Shown piece by piece: positions 28,901-41,176 of a DNA stretch of 64,000 nt. This stretch comes from Drosophila persimilis (taxonomy: Eukaryota; Arthropoda; Insecta; Diptera; Drosophilidae). Where the stretch lies: the NCBI RefSeq assembly GCF_003286085.1, contig NW_020825502.1, positions 20,040-84,039 on the forward strand, written 5' to 3'. Each line of letters begins with the position of its first letter. Within the stretch, counting starts at the first letter, position 1. The position numbers and the translations under genes were made by a program. A model generated the notes under the pieces. That model was not told where the DNA came from. It saw nothing but the letters and a program-made list of their open reading frames with translations, and ran no database searches.

Positions 28901-29368
28901 CCCCATGTCCCTAATAGATTGAAATCTAGCCGCCACAGATATGACAATCAACTCCGGAAGTTTATCCTCCCGCGTTGCAATGGACAACGTCAAGAACAAC
29001 CAAATCCAGATCTGGATCCTACTCGATACTATTCCGAAGCTGAACGCAAAGTTATAGCAGAGAAGTATGTACCCATCCTGAGGAAAGGACTTCCTACTCT
29101 GCTGAGGTTAGAAAATGAAGAACAGGAAAGACTGGAAAAGGCTAAAATGGACAATAGAGAGGCCGAACGGAAGAAAAAACCATACAAACACCCGGACAGA
29201 TTCTGCGAACTACAAATAAACGTGTACAGAAAAATGTATGCTCAAGGGAAATTTACTAGGGAAACAATACTTGAAAGAATCAGGGGCCAACCATTGGGTA
29301 TACAAAGAATTATAGTGCCAGACCACAGAGGGGATGTAGAGGAAGGCGTCCTCCAGCCGGATGGTTAA
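25977..29368 (+). pseudogene. ORF2 endonuclease/reverse transcriptase, unit 2: stop plus frameshift
   Basis: Collinear with the 1129-aa ORF2 but broken at 26475-26484, where TTGGGGGG has become TAGGGGGGGG. That makes a TAG at 26475 and adds two G, shifting the frame. Everything before is endonuclease up to the strand leading to GDWNA; everything after, from about 26480 to 29368, is open and includes the intact YADDT. The G run suggests polymerase slippage or a sequencing error as cause of the extra bases, though the T to A change is a separate event. Confidence 0.9.
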
Positions 29369-30876
29369 GACTTGATCCAATGGTACAGCAAAAATCCAGA
29401 AAGTATAAACCTACAAATAAAACTAATTAAAAGCAGCCAAAACATAACTTAAACCACTTACCAAATCACCTCCAAGCAAACCAATCAAAACCTGCAAATA
29501 AAATACAATCAAAATCAGCCAAAACAGAAATAAACTCGCTTACCAAATTCAACGCACACCTCCAAATAAACCAATTGAACCTGCAAATAAAATACAATTA
29601 AAATCAGTCAAAACACAAATTAATTTACTTACCACGCTAGCTTCCAAACAAACCAATCACAATCTGCAAATAAAATACAATTAAAATCAGCCAAAACACA
29701 AATAAACTCGCTTACCAAATTCAACGCACACCTCCAAATAAACCAATTGAACCTGCAAATAAAATACAATTAAAATCAGTCAAGACACAAATTAATTTAC
29801 TTACCACGCTAGCTTCCAAACAAACCAATCACAATCTGCAAATAAAATACAATTAAAATCAGCCAAAACAGAAATAAACTCGCTTACCAAATTCAACGCA
29901 CACCTCCAAACAAACCAATTGAACCTGCAAATAAAATACAATTAAAATCAGTCAAAACACAAATTAATTTACTTACCACGCTAGCTTCCAAACGAACCAA
30001 TCAATATCTGCAAATAAAATACAATCAAAATCAGCCAAAACATAAATAGACTCGCTCACCAAATACAACGCAAACCTCCAAATAAATCAATTGAACCTGC
30101 AAATAGAATACATTTAATAATCAGTCAAAACACAAATCAATTCACTTACTACGATAGCCATCAAACAAACCAATCAAAACCTGCAAATAAAATACAATCA
30201 AAATCAGCCAAAACAGAAATAGACTCGCTTACCAAATACAACGCAAAACTCCAAATAAACCAAATGAACCTGCAAATAGAATACATTTAATAATCAGCCA
30301 AAACACAAATTAATTCACTTACTACGATAGCTTCCAAACAAACCAATCAATAACCTGCAAATAAAATACAAACAAAACATAAACCTGAAAATAAAATAAT
30401 ATTAAAATCGGCCAGGAGTTTCATATTCATCCACAGAAAGAGGCATATGCGTCGCCGTTCTTCCTGGAGTTGCATCGACTGGATTCGGCCAGGAAAGGAG
30501 GGACGAGGCGATGCCGCGCATGCGTTGCCGATGCTTTGGAGGTCTCCCTGTCGTCCATGCCTCCGTTTCGCACCGGATGAGGGGTCCAGGAGCGGCGTTG
30601 CAGGGTTTTTTATGCCTAAGTCAAAAAAAAAGAAAAAGAAAACACAAGCCAATCTTAACTTGTTTACATCGATAACTGTATAGTATTTTTCTGTATATTT
30701 TTTCTGTATATTTTATCAATGTTACCGTAATGTTAAAAAAAATACCTAAATGTTAAAAAAATTGTAAGTTTCCATAAATAATGTTAAATGTTGCTAATAA
30801 GTAATAAGAACACTAATAAAGATTGCGTCAGGTCACACTAAGTGCCCTGAGCAAGTTTGAACATCAAAAAAAAAAA
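29369..30876 (+). other. 3' UTR of unit 2 (type A)
   Basis: Same layout as in unit 1: five 172-bp dimeric repeats at 29492-30355, GC-rich block at about 30445-30607, AATAAA at 30815, end at 30865 and A11. One G to C change (AAAACACAAATAAACTCG near 29695) distinguishes it from unit 4. No coding sequence. Confidence 0.85.
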
Positions 30877-32360
30877 GATCTTGACACAGGGGAATTCCAA
30901 GACAGTTCTGGGCCAAACAATCTTCAACGACAGCCACTTCACCAATTAGCATGCACAGCGAAATGCTCACTGCCAACAATACTGATCAGATTGAGCAGCC
31001 TGACCTATTCCCATGGCAGGAAGTGCCAAGGAGTAAGAGGGTACCTTCCATTTACATCTCAGGAGTAAAAACAATAGTACCTCTTTTGGAAAAACTAAAC
31101 TACACAGCAGGAATAGGTAGATTTACAACCAAAAGTACCCCTGGGAATGGGATCAGAATACAATGTGCTGACATGGATGCCCATAAAAAGATCACCACAC
31201 TCCTCAACGACCAAAAAGTACCAATGCACACGCATCAGCAGATTGGGCAGCGGGGTGTTCGATATATACTTCGACACTTGCATTACTCAACAACAAGGGA
31301 GTGGATTTCCTCTGAGCTTAAAAAAAGGCACTACATCGTGAGATACACCAGCAATATGAAACATAGGTCTACAGGTCAGCCTATAAATATGTTCGAAATT
31401 GAAATTGAGCATAAACAGGACGGTTCTCATGATGAAATCTTAAAAATTTCCGAGCTAGGTGGACAGGCAGTGGCTTTTGAGAGGAAATGGGTGACTAGGG
31501 ACCCGCTTCAGTGTCATAGATGTCAGGCCTACGGACACACTAGGAACTACTGTAAAAACGCACCCAAGTGCATGAAGTGCGCCAGTGACCATCTCTCAAC
31601 TACATGCACCAAACCCAGATACACTCCTGCTAAATGTGTTAACTGCGGCGGAGAGCATGTCAGTTGTTTTAAGGGTTGCCCGGCCTTCAAAGCTGCCAGA
31701 AGCAAGCTCAAAATCGACAAAATTGTCAATATGGACAGGAGCATAGGGAAGGCACTAGGGAGGCCGAGTGTATGGGAGGAGATCTCCAGGCACCCCCAAC
31801 CAAACAGAGGGGGCCCCACTACTGCAGGTGACCATCGAAAGGATGAGGGCGACTATGTCGAAGGGCGGAAAATTCCAGGGAGGGGTTTCACTAACCCTTT
31901 CTCAGGCAGAACAGTCCAACCCAAGCCGAGCCTCCACAGCACTGAAATAAAAAAAAGGCTTTCTAAGATGAGAAACCGAGAAAGGAGCAAGCAAACATCC
32001 AGCCATAAGAAGGACAGAATAGGGAAGGGACGGGCTCCAAAAACCGGTGACACGAATGTCAACCCAGCCGCCAGCCACCTAGAGAAATTCCAGAGTAGAC
32101 TGAGGGAGGAGCAGATGGCGATCTCGCAGTCTGCAAAAGTAATGACAGAGGGCCCCGCTGAACAGGAGAACAAGCGGTTTGAAGACAGGCTCAATGTAAT
32201 TGAGCTCAGTATTAAGGACATCATGGCGTCAATTAGCCAAATTCACACTCTACTGCAAAACCCTCCCCCCAAAAATACTGACAATATAAATAACACTACA
32301 AACAATTCTGAACATCACAAAACAACAAATATCCTCAATCAAATAGAAAACAAACAATAA
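30877..32360 (+). pseudogene. ORF1, unit 3: N-terminally truncated
   Basis: The first 350 or so residues are missing. A further change just downstream (CTTCACCAATTAG where intact copies have CTTCCCCCAATTAG) removes one base, so the short leader is out of frame with the remainder. From the ATG at 30951 the frame is open to 32360, giving a 469-aa product that would still hold the Gag core and all three zinc knuckles. Ile replaces Leu in the segment around 32120, as in units 5 to 8. Unit 5 has exactly the same truncation and deletion. Confidence 0.85.
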
Positions 32361-32414
32361 AACAACTCATTGCTATACATTATATCTAACTAAACTAGCC
32401 AATAATTTACAGAC

Positions 32415-35400
32415 ATGAACACAAACAATAATAACGCAAACCATTTCCCACATTCCAATCACTTTCCGCCACAAACTCTTGACACGACCGGGGCAAACCT
32501 GCCCAACTCCAACAGGCTTAAAATAGCTTTCTGGAACGCCTGTGGGATCAAAAATAAAATGGCTGAACTTGAAACATTCATGACAAATGGGGACATACAA
32601 ATTATGATGGTTATTGAAACTAGAACTAAACAGAGCGCTGACCTACTGAAAATACCAAACTATATCTCATACCACACTGCCAATCCTATAAACCACAAAA
32701 AAGGGGGGGTCGTGGTATATGTGAAAGAAAATGTTAGACATGCTGCACTGGAACCCATTAGCACCGATTTCCTTCAATGTACCCCAATTGTAATAATCCC
32801 AATAAACAACAAGAGGAGAAACATGATCGTGGTTGCACCGACGTACTGCCCACCTAACTTCAATTGGACTGAGAATCATTTCAGATCACTACTCCTGCAT
32901 TTTGACAACATATTGGGGGGTACCTCCGGGTTCATTTGCTGCGGAGATTGGAATGCTAAGCATCCATGGTGGGGGAACCCCAGATCCTGTAGGAGAGGAC
33001 GTGCCCTGATGCAAGCTGTGAGCTCTGGAGCCAGATACAACATCCTGGCCACAGGAGGTGCCACCCACTATCCATACGACAGCAGAAAAAGACCCTCAGC
33101 CATCGACTTTGCAGTTTGTGGGGGTATTACAGTAAATAGGATGAAAATCCATTCATGTAGCAGTCTGGACTCCGATCACCTGCCAATAACCATCGAAATG
33201 TGTACAAATGGGGCCGACACATTCACCCAAAGTTCTATAGGCAGACGACTAATTACAAAGAAAACAAATATTAACAGAGTAAAAGAGCACTTGGAACAGA
33301 CCATAAACTTAAACACGGAAATTCACTCGGGACTGGATATTGACGACGCAGTAAAAATACTAACTACAAACATACATGACGCGATAAAACTAGCCACTAA
33401 AAATGTAAACTCCAATCAAAGATTAAGATCTGGGAATTCAAACAGCCAACGAAGGATGGACAAAGCACGCTATAAACTAGACGATGAAACTAAAGCGCTT
33501 CTGCAAATAAAAAACGAACTGAACCTCAGATTTAAAATATTCCACACAGAAGAGGCTAAAACACTGTACAAGGCCGCCCAGAACACCCTCAGGAAAAAAT
33601 TACAAAAATTAAAAACAAACAACATTAATCAGCAATTTGAAGGTATAAACACGCAAGACAGATACAAAATGGCAAAGCTCTGGAAAGTAACAAATACAAT
33701 CAAGAGACAGCCACAACCAAACTGGCCCATTTGCACGCAGACGGGGAACTCTAACCAACGACCCGTATGGACCAAGAGTAACGAAGAGAAAGCCGAAGTA
33801 TTTGTCTCTCACTTTGAACAACGATTTAAGCCCAGACATACAAGCTCAGAAAAGGAACGCGAGACGACACAAAAAGACCTAGACATTGAGAAACAGAAGC
33901 TGACGGATGCAGCAACAAAGACACAAACACGTCCTCTCAGACCATTTACACTCCCAGAACTGACAACCGAAATTAAAAACTTGATCTTGAATAAATCCCC
34001 AGGTAAAGACAGAATAGACAATGTGTTAATCAAGGCTCTCCCAAAGAAAGCCCTACTATATATTCTCCTGATCTTCAACTCAATGCTGAGATTGGGTCAC
34101 TTCCCGCAAGCTTGGAAACACGCCACAATCACATTACTTCTTAAGCCAAATAAGCCTGCTCAGTCGGTAACATCCTATCGCCCAATCAGTCTCCTTTCTG
34201 GATTAGCTAAAACCTTTGAAAAACTTTTTATTAAACGATTATTTGACTTTGAGGATTTCTCTAGAGCCCTTCCCACACATCAATTTGGGTTTCGAAAAGA
34301 ACATGCCACTGAACAACAGCTAGCAAGAGTAACGCAATTCATTATGGGGGCCTTCGAAGAAAAACAATACTGCTCAGCTGTTTTTATAGATATATCTGAA
34401 GCGTTTGATAGAGTATGGCACACCGGTTTGCTATATAAGCTATCAAAACTGGTGTCTCTTCAGGCCTTCAAGCTACTAGAAAGCTACCTAAATGAAAGGA
34501 CCTTCGAAGTAATTACCAACAATGGTATTACATCGAGAATTGGAAAAATAAAAGCCGGGGTTCCTCAGGGCAGCAATTTAGGTCCACTTCTATACAGCAT
34601 TTACTCATCTGACGTTCCGCTACCAAACTGCTTGAATGGATATCACCCCACTTCGATACCGGTACTAAGGGAAAAAAACAGAATGTTAGCTACGTATGCA
34701 GATGACACAATTATCATGAGCAGAGCGGACTTCCCCTTGACAGCGGCAAAAATGAACGAACAATATTTAAATAAGTTCAGTGTTTGGGCTAAAAAATGGG
34801 AAATGGGCATTAACGAAAAGAAAACAGCCCACGTATTTTTCACACTGAATAAACTTAGCAAAACACAGCAAGAAAGTACGCCTAAATTAAATGGACAAAG
34901 AATTCCTAACAAATTCAAACAAATGTATCTTGGGGTTACGCTCGATAGGAAACTTAGCCTTAACCACCATGTCAAAGCCATTATAAATAAGACAAGAACT
35001 GCGTCAATTAAACTTGATTGGATTATTGGCTGCAAAAGCCGGCTTGCCAAAGAATGCAAAGTGACGATCCTAAAACAATTAATCATGCCAATTTGGTTTT
35101 ATGCTTTTCCAGTCTGGGGTGCCCTGGCTTCTGACTCATTAGTGAAAAAGATACAAACACTCCAAAACAAACTAGTGAGGAGGGCAGTTAGGGCCACAAT
35201 ATATACAAGAAACGACAATATCAGAAGTGTATACAATATCAAAACTGTCGAGGAGGTTTACGAGAAGGCTAGCGGCCGTCTCGCTAATTCACTTGTGGAT
35301 CACTCAAACTCCGAAGTGGCCAGACTGCTGACCAACCCCCATGTCCCTAATAGATTGAAATCTAGCCGCCACAGATATGACAATCAACTCCGGAAGTTTA

Positions 35401-35804
35401 TCCTCCCGCGTTGTAATGGACAACGTCAAGAACAACCAAATCCAGATCTGGATCCTACTCGATACTATTCCGAAGCTGAACGCAAAGTTATAGCAGAGAA
35501 GTATGTACCCATCCTGAGGAAAGGACTTCCTACTCTGCTGAGGTTAGAAAATGAAGAACAGGAAAGACTGGAAAAGGCTAAAATGGACAATAGAGAGGCC
35601 GAACGGAAGAAAAAACCATACAAACACCCGGACAGATTCTGCGAACTACAAATAAACGTGTACAGAAAAATGTATGCTCAAGGGAAATTTACTAGGGAAA
35701 CAATACTTGAAAGAATCAGGGGCCAACCATTGGGTATACAAAGAATTATAGTGCCAGACCACAGAGGGGATGTAGAGGAAGGCGTCCTCCAGCCGAATGG
35801 TTAA
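32415..35804 (+). CDS. ORF2 endonuclease/reverse transcriptase, unit 3, 1129 aa, intact
   Basis: Enzyme that would nick or use the chromosome end and reverse-transcribe the element RNA. Endonuclease, residues 35-260: N41 in WNACG, E68 in IETR, Y144, D178 and N180 in GDWNA, D231 and the SDH pair D254/H255. Linker 260-510, rich in N, Q and K. Reverse transcriptase 520-800: KSPGKD, LLKPNK, YRPISLLS, D659 in FIDIS, AGVPQGS (713-719) and the YADD pair D763/D764. The C-terminal part (PVWGAL, then a Lys/Glu-rich tail) is jockey-like. I see no RNase H domain. The ATG at 32415 is in the same frame as ORF1 but separated by three stops. Confidence 0.95.
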   Translation: MNTNNNNANHFPHSNHFPPQTLDTTGANLPNSNRLKIAFWNACGIKNKMAELETFMTNGDIQIMMVIETRTKQSADLLKIPNYISYHTANPINHKKGGVVVYVKENVRHAALEPISTDFLQCTPIVIIPINNKRRNMIVVAPTYCPPNFNWTENHFRSLLLHFDNILGGTSGFICCGDWNAKHPWWGNPRSCRRGRALMQAVSSGARYNILATGGATHYPYDSRKRPSAIDFAVCGGITVNRMKIHSCSSLDSDHLPITIEMCTNGADTFTQSSIGRRLITKKTNINRVKEHLEQTINLNTEIHSGLDIDDAVKILTTNIHDAIKLATKNVNSNQRLRSGNSNSQRRMDKARYKLDDETKALLQIKNELNLRFKIFHTEEAKTLYKAAQNTLRKKLQKLKTNNINQQFEGINTQDRYKMAKLWKVTNTIKRQPQPNWPICTQTGNSNQRPVWTKSNEEKAEVFVSHFEQRFKPRHTSSEKERETTQKDLDIEKQKLTDAATKTQTRPLRPFTLPELTTEIKNLILNKSPGKDRIDNVLIKALPKKALLYILLIFNSMLRLGHFPQAWKHATITLLLKPNKPAQSVTSYRPISLLSGLAKTFEKLFIKRLFDFEDFSRALPTHQFGFRKEHATEQQLARVTQFIMGAFEEKQYCSAVFIDISEAFDRVWHTGLLYKLSKLVSLQAFKLLESYLNERTFEVITNNGITSRIGKIKAGVPQGSNLGPLLYSIYSSDVPLPNCLNGYHPTSIPVLREKNRMLATYADDTIIMSRADFPLTAAKMNEQYLNKFSVWAKKWEMGINEKKTAHVFFTLNKLSKTQQESTPKLNGQRIPNKFKQMYLGVTLDRKLSLNHHVKAIINKTRTASIKLDWIIGCKSRLAKECKVTILKQLIMPIWFYAFPVWGALASDSLVKKIQTLQNKLVRRAVRATIYTRNDNIRSVYNIKTVEEVYEKASGRLANSLVDHSNSEVARLLTNPHVPNRLKSSRHRYDNQLRKFILPRCNGQRQEQPNPDLDPTRYYSEAERKVIAEKYVPILRKGLPTLLRLENEEQERLEKAKMDNREAERKKKPYKHPDRFCELQINVYRKMYAQGKFTRETILERIRGQPLGIQRIIVPDHRGDVEEGVLQPNG

Positions 35805-37302
35805 GACTTGATCCAATGGTACAGCAAAAATCCAGAAAGTATAAACCTACAAATAAAACTAATTAAAAGCAGCCAAAACATAACTTAAACCACTTACCAA
35901 ATCACCTCCAAGCAAACCAATCAAAACCTGCAAATAAAATACAATCAAAATCAGCCAAAACAGAAATAAACTCGCTTACCAAATTCAACGCACACCTCCA
36001 AATAAACCAATTGAACCTGCAAATAAAATACAATTAAAATCAGTCAAAACACAAATTAATTTACTTACCACGCTAGCATTCAAACAAACCAATCACAATC
36101 TGCAAATAAAATACAATCAAAATCAGCCAAAACAGAAATAAACTCGCTTACCAAATTCAACGCACACCTCCAAATAAACCAATTGAACCTGCAAATAAAA
36201 TACAATTAAAATCAGTCAAAACACAAATTAATATACTTACCACGCTAGCTTCCAAACAAACCAATCACAATCTGCAAATAAAATACAATTAAAATCAGCC
36301 AAAACAGAAATAAACTCGCTTACCAAATTCAACGCACACCTCCAAACAAACCAATTGAACCTGCAAATAAAATACAATTAAAATCAGTCAAAACACAAAT
36401 TAATTTACTTACCACGCTAGCTTCCAAACGAACCAATCAATATCTGCAAATAAAATACAATCAAAATCAGCCAAAACATAAATAGACTCGCTCACCAAAT
36501 ACAACGCAAACCTCCAAATAAATCAATTGAACCTGCAAATAGAATACATTTAATAATCAGTCAAAACACAAATCAATTCACTTACTACGATAGCCATCAA
36601 ACAAACCAATCAAAACCTGCAAATAAAATACAATCAAAATCAGCCAAAACAGAAATAGACTCGCTTACCAAATACAACGCAAAACTCCAAATAAACCAAA
36701 TGAACCTGCAAATAGAATACATTTAATAATCAGCCAAAACACAAATTAATTCACTTACTACGATAGCTTCCAAACAAACCAATCAATAACCTGCAAATAA
36801 AATACAAACAAAACATAAACCTGAAAATAAAATAATATTAAAATCAGCCAGGAGTTTCCTATTCATCCACAGAAAGAAGCATATGCGTGCGTTCTTCCTA
36901 GAATTGCATCGACTGGATTCGGCCAGGAAAAGAGGGACGAGGCGATGCCGCGCTTGCGTTGCCGATGCTTTGGAGGTCTCCCTGTCGTCCATGCCTCCGT
37001 TTCGCACCGGATGAGGGGTCCAGGAGCGGCGTTACAAAATTTTATACACCTAAGTCAAAAAAAAAAAAAGAAAAAGAAAACACAAGCCAATCTTAACTTG
37101 TTTACATCGATAACTGTTAGTATTTTTCTGTATATTTTATCAATGTTACCGTAATGTAAAAAAAAAATACCTAAATGTTAAAAAAATTTGTAAGTTTCCA
37201 TAAATAATGTTAAATGTTGCTAATAAGTAATAGGAACATTAATAAAGATTGCGTCAGGTCACACTAAGTGCCCTGAGCAAGTTTAAACATCAAACATCAA
37301 AA
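35805..37302 (+). other. 3' UTR of unit 3 (type B)
   Basis: Five 172-bp repeats at 35928-36791 and GC-rich block at about 36880-37045. Type B differs from A by CTATTCATCC, loss of GCC in TGCGTGCGTTCTTCCTAG, TTACAAAATTTTATACACC in place of the GGGTTTTTTATG region, a single CTGTATATTTT, and TTTAAACATC at the end. No gene is seen. Confidence 0.85.
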
Positions 37303-38130
37303 GCCATTATAAATAAGACAAGAACTGCGTCAATTAAACTTGATTGGATTATTGGCTGCAAAAGCCGGCTTGCCAAAGAATGCAAAGTGACGATCCTAAA
37401 ACAATTAATCATGCCAATTTGGTTTTATGCTTTTCCAGTCTGGGGTGCCCTGGCTTCTGACTCATTAGTGAAAAAGATACAAACACTCCAAAACAAACTA
37501 GTGAGGAGGGCAGTTAGGGCCACAATATATACAAGAAACGACAATATCAGAAGTGTATACAATATCAAAACTGTCGAGGAGGTTTACGAGAAGGCTAGCG
37601 GCCGTCTCGCTAATTCACTTGTGGATCACTCAAACTCCGAAGTGGCCAGACTGCTGACCAACCCCCATGTCCCTAATAGATTGAAATCTAGCCGCCACAG
37701 ATATGACAATCAACTCCGGAAGTTTATCCTCCCGCGTTGTAATGGACAACGTCAAGAACAACCAAATCCAGATCTGGATCCTACTCGATACTATTCCGAA
37801 GCTGAACGCAAAGTTATAGCAGAGAAGTATGTACCCATCCTGAGGAAAGGACTTCCTACTCTGCTGAGGTTAGAAAATGAAGAACAGGAAAGACTGGAAA
37901 AGGCTAAAATGGACAATAGAGAGGCCGAACGGAAGAAAAAACCATACAAACACCCGGACAGATTCTGCGAACTACAAATAAACGTGTACAGAAAAATGTA
38001 TGCTCAAGGGAAATTTACTAGGGAAACAATACTTGAAAGAATCAGGGGCCAACCATTGGGTATACAAAGAATTATAGTGCCAGACCACAGAGGGGATGTA
38101 GAGGAAGGCGTCCTCCAGCCGGATGGTTAA
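37303..38130 (+). pseudogene. ORF2 C-terminal fragment, unit 4 (275 codons)
   Basis: Corresponds to residues 855-1129, after the reverse transcriptase active site: the PVWGAL region and the charged C-terminal domain. It is open to the normal stop. The upstream frame runs back into the 3' end of unit 3, so the apparent longer reading frame from 37249 is a chance fusion with no ATG of its own. It has the TGTAATGG variant of unit 3 but the GGATGG ending of unit 2. Confidence 0.9.
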
Positions 38131-39638
38131 GACTTGATCCAATGGTACAGCAAAAATCCAGAAAGTATAAACCTACAAATAAAACTAATTAAAAGCAGCC
38201 AAAACATAACTTAAACCACTTACCAAATCACCTCCAAGCAAACCAATCAAAACCTGCAAATAAAATACAATCAAAATCAGCCAAAACAGAAATAAACTCG
38301 CTTACCAAATTCAACGCACACCTCCAAATAAACCAATTGAACCTGCAAATAAAATACAATTAAAATCAGTCAAAACACAAATTAATTTACTTACCACGCT
38401 AGCTTCCAAACAAACCAATCACAATCTGCAAATAAAATACAATTAAAATCAGCCAAAACAGAAATAAACTCGCTTACCAAATTCAACGCACACCTCCAAA
38501 TAAACCAATTGAACCTGCAAATAAAATACAATTAAAATCAGTCAAGACACAAATTAATTTACTTACCACGCTAGCTTCCAAACAAACCAATCACAATCTG
38601 CAAATAAAATACAATTAAAATCAGCCAAAACAGAAATAAACTCGCTTACCAAATTCAACGCACACCTCCAAACAAACCAATTGAACCTGCAAATAAAATA
38701 CAATTAAAATCAGTCAAAACACAAATTAATTTACTTACCACGCTAGCTTCCAAACGAACCAATCAATATCTGCAAATAAAATACAATCAAAATCAGCCAA
38801 AACATAAATAGACTCGCTCACCAAATACAACGCAAACCTCCAAATAAATCAATTGAACCTGCAAATAGAATACATTTAATAATCAGTCAAAACACAAATC
38901 AATTCACTTACTACGATAGCCATCAAACAAACCAATCAAAACCTGCAAATAAAATACAATCAAAATCAGCCAAAACAGAAATAGACTCGCTTACCAAATA
39001 CAACGCAAAACTCCAAATAAACCAAATGAACCTGCAAATAGAATACATTTAATAATCAGCCAAAACACAAATTAATTCACTTACTACGATAGCTTCCAAA
39101 CAAACCAATCAATAACCTGCAAATAAAATACAAACAAAACATAAACCTGAAAATAAAATAATATTAAAATCGGCCAGGAGTTTCATATTCATCCACAGAA
39201 AGAGGCATATGCGTCGCCGTTCTTCCTGGAGTTGCATCGACTGGATTCGGCCAGGAAAGGAGGGACGAGGCGATGCCGCGCATGCGTTGCCGATGCTTTG
39301 GAGGTCTCCCTGTCGTCCATGCCTCCGTTTCGCACCGGATGAGGGGTCCAGGAGCGGCGTTGCAGGGTTTTTTATGCCTAAGTCAAAAAAAAAGAAAAAG
39401 AAAACACAAGCCAATCTTAACTTGTTTACATCGATAACTGTATAGTATTTTTCTGTATATTTTTTCTGTATATTTTATCAATGTTACCGTAATGTTAAAA
39501 AAAATACCTAAATGTTAAAAAAATTGTAAGTTTCCATAAATAATGTTAAATGTTGCTAATAAGTAATAAGAACACTAATAAAGATTGCGTCAGGTCACAC
39601 TAAGTGCCCTGAGCAAGTTTGAACATCAAAAAAAAAAA
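38131..39638 (+). other. 3' UTR of unit 4 (type A)
   Basis: Five 172-bp repeats at about 38254-39117, GC-rich block at 39207-39370 and AATAAA near 39577. It ends GAACATC plus A11, running into a truncated ORF1 exactly as unit 2 does. No gene is seen. Confidence 0.85.
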
Positions 39639-41122
39639 GATCTTGACACAGGGGAATTCCAAGACAGTTCTGGGCCAAACAATCTTCAACGACAGCCACT
39701 TCACCAATTAGCATGCACAGCGAAATGCTCACTGCCAACAATACTGATCAGATTGAGCAGCCTGACCTATTCCCATGGCAGGAAGTGCCAAGGAGTAAGA
39801 GGGTACCTTCCATTTACATCTCAGGAGTAAAAACAATAGTACCTCTTTTGGAAAAACTAAACTACACAGCAGGAATAGGTAGATTTACAACCAAAAGTAC
39901 CCCTGGGAATGGGATCAGAATACAATGTGCTGACATGGATGCCCATAAAAAGATCACCACACTCCTCAACGACCAAAAAGTACCAATGCACACGCATCAG
40001 CAGATTGGGCAGCGGGGTGTTCGATATATACTTCGACACTTGCATTACTCAACAACAAGGGAGTGGATTTCCTCTGAGCTTAAAAAAAGGCACTACATCG
40101 TGAGATACACCAGCAATATGAAACATAGGTCTACAGGTCAGCCTATAAATATGTTCGAAATTGAAATTGAGCATAAACAGGACGGTTCTCATGATGAAAT
40201 CTTAAAAATTTCCGAGCTAGGTGGACAGGCAGTGGCTTTTGAGAGGAAATGGGTGACTAGGGACCCGCTTCAGTGTCATAGATGTCAGGCCTACGGACAC
40301 ACTAGGAACTACTGTAAAAACGCACCCAAGTGCATGAAGTGCGCCAGTGACCATCTCTCAACTACATGCACCAAACCCAGATACACTCCTGCTAAATGTG
40401 TTAACTGCGGCGGAGAGCATGTCAGTTGTTTTAAGGGTTGCCCGGCCTTCAAAGCTGCCAGAAGCAAGCTCAAAATCGACAAAATTGTCAATATGGACAG
40501 GAGCATAGGGAAGGCACTAGGGAGGCCGAGTGTATGGGAGGAGATCTCCAGGCACCCCCAACCAAACAGAGGGGGCCCCACTACTGCAGGTGACCATCGA
40601 AAGGATGAGGGCGACTATGTCGAAGGGCGGAAAATTCCAGGGAGGGGTTTCACTAACCCTTTCTCAGGCAGAACAGTCCAACCCAAGCCGAGCCTCCACA
40701 GCACTGAAATAAAAAAAAGGCTTTCTAAGATGAGAAACCGAGAAAGGAGCAAGCAAACATCCAGCCATAAGAAGGACAGAATAGGGAAGGGACGGGCTCC
40801 AAAAACCGGTGACACGAATGTCAACCCAGCCGCCAGCCACCTAGAGAAATTCCAGAGTAGACTGAGGGAGGAGCAGATGGCGATCTCGCAGTCTGCAAAA
40901 GTAATGACAGAGGGCCCCGCTGAACAGGAGAACAAGCGGTTTGAAGACAGGCTCAATGTAATTGAGCTCAGTATTAAGGACATCATGGCGTCAATTAGCC
41001 AAATTCACACTCTACTGCAAAACCCTCCCCCCAAAAATACTGACAATATAAATAACACTACAAACAATTCTGAACATCACAAAACAACAAATATCCTCAA
41101 TCAAATAGAAAACAAACAATAA
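39639..41122 (+). pseudogene. ORF1, unit 5: N-terminally truncated
   Basis: Same form as unit 3: leader from GATCTTGACACAG, out of frame, then an open frame from the ATG at 39713 to 41122 encoding 469 aa with the Gag core and zinc knuckles. The protein from that ATG appears identical to that of unit 3. Confidence 0.85.
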
Positions 41123-41176
41123 AACAACTCATTGCTATACATTATATCTAACTAAACTAGCCAATAATTTACAGAC

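Larger units (their letters stand above)
23265..30876 (+). mobile_element. Unit 2: full-length telomeric retrotransposon, ORF2 broken
   Basis: Complete copy with 5' UTR (23265-23387), intact ORF1, a frameshifted ORF2 and a type A 3' UTR ending in A11 (30866-30876). Its 5' end carries few tags (ATCAAAAAA-like units only), fewer than units 6, 7 and 8. Confidence 0.92.
30877..37302 (+). mobile_element. Unit 3: 5'-truncated telomeric retrotransposon with intact ORF2
   Basis: Starts abruptly at GATCTTGACACAG inside ORF1, directly after the oligo(A) of unit 2. Such 5' truncation is the usual result of incomplete reverse transcription. It ends with type B 3' sequence (AAGTTTAAACATC at 37291) and a short A/CATC/A run. 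Confidence 0.9.
37303..39638 (+). mobile_element. Unit 4: strongly 5'-truncated copy
   Basis: Begins inside ORF2 at GCCATTATAAATAAG, after an A4 that could belong to either side, and runs through a type A 3' UTR to A11 at 39628-39638. It corresponds to the last third of unit 2 and is nearly identical to 28541-30876. Confidence 0.9.

Noticed and set aside
30823..31068. 81-aa frame over the unit 2/unit 3 junction (also 39585-39830)
   Set aside because: Begins in the 3' UTR without an ATG, crosses the oligo(A) and leaves the ORF1 frame because of a 1-base deletion.
37249..38130. 293-aa frame apparently fusing the 3' end of unit 3 to ORF2 of unit 4
   Set aside because: Chance in-frame junction at 37303; it has no ATG start and the first part is noncoding 3' sequence.
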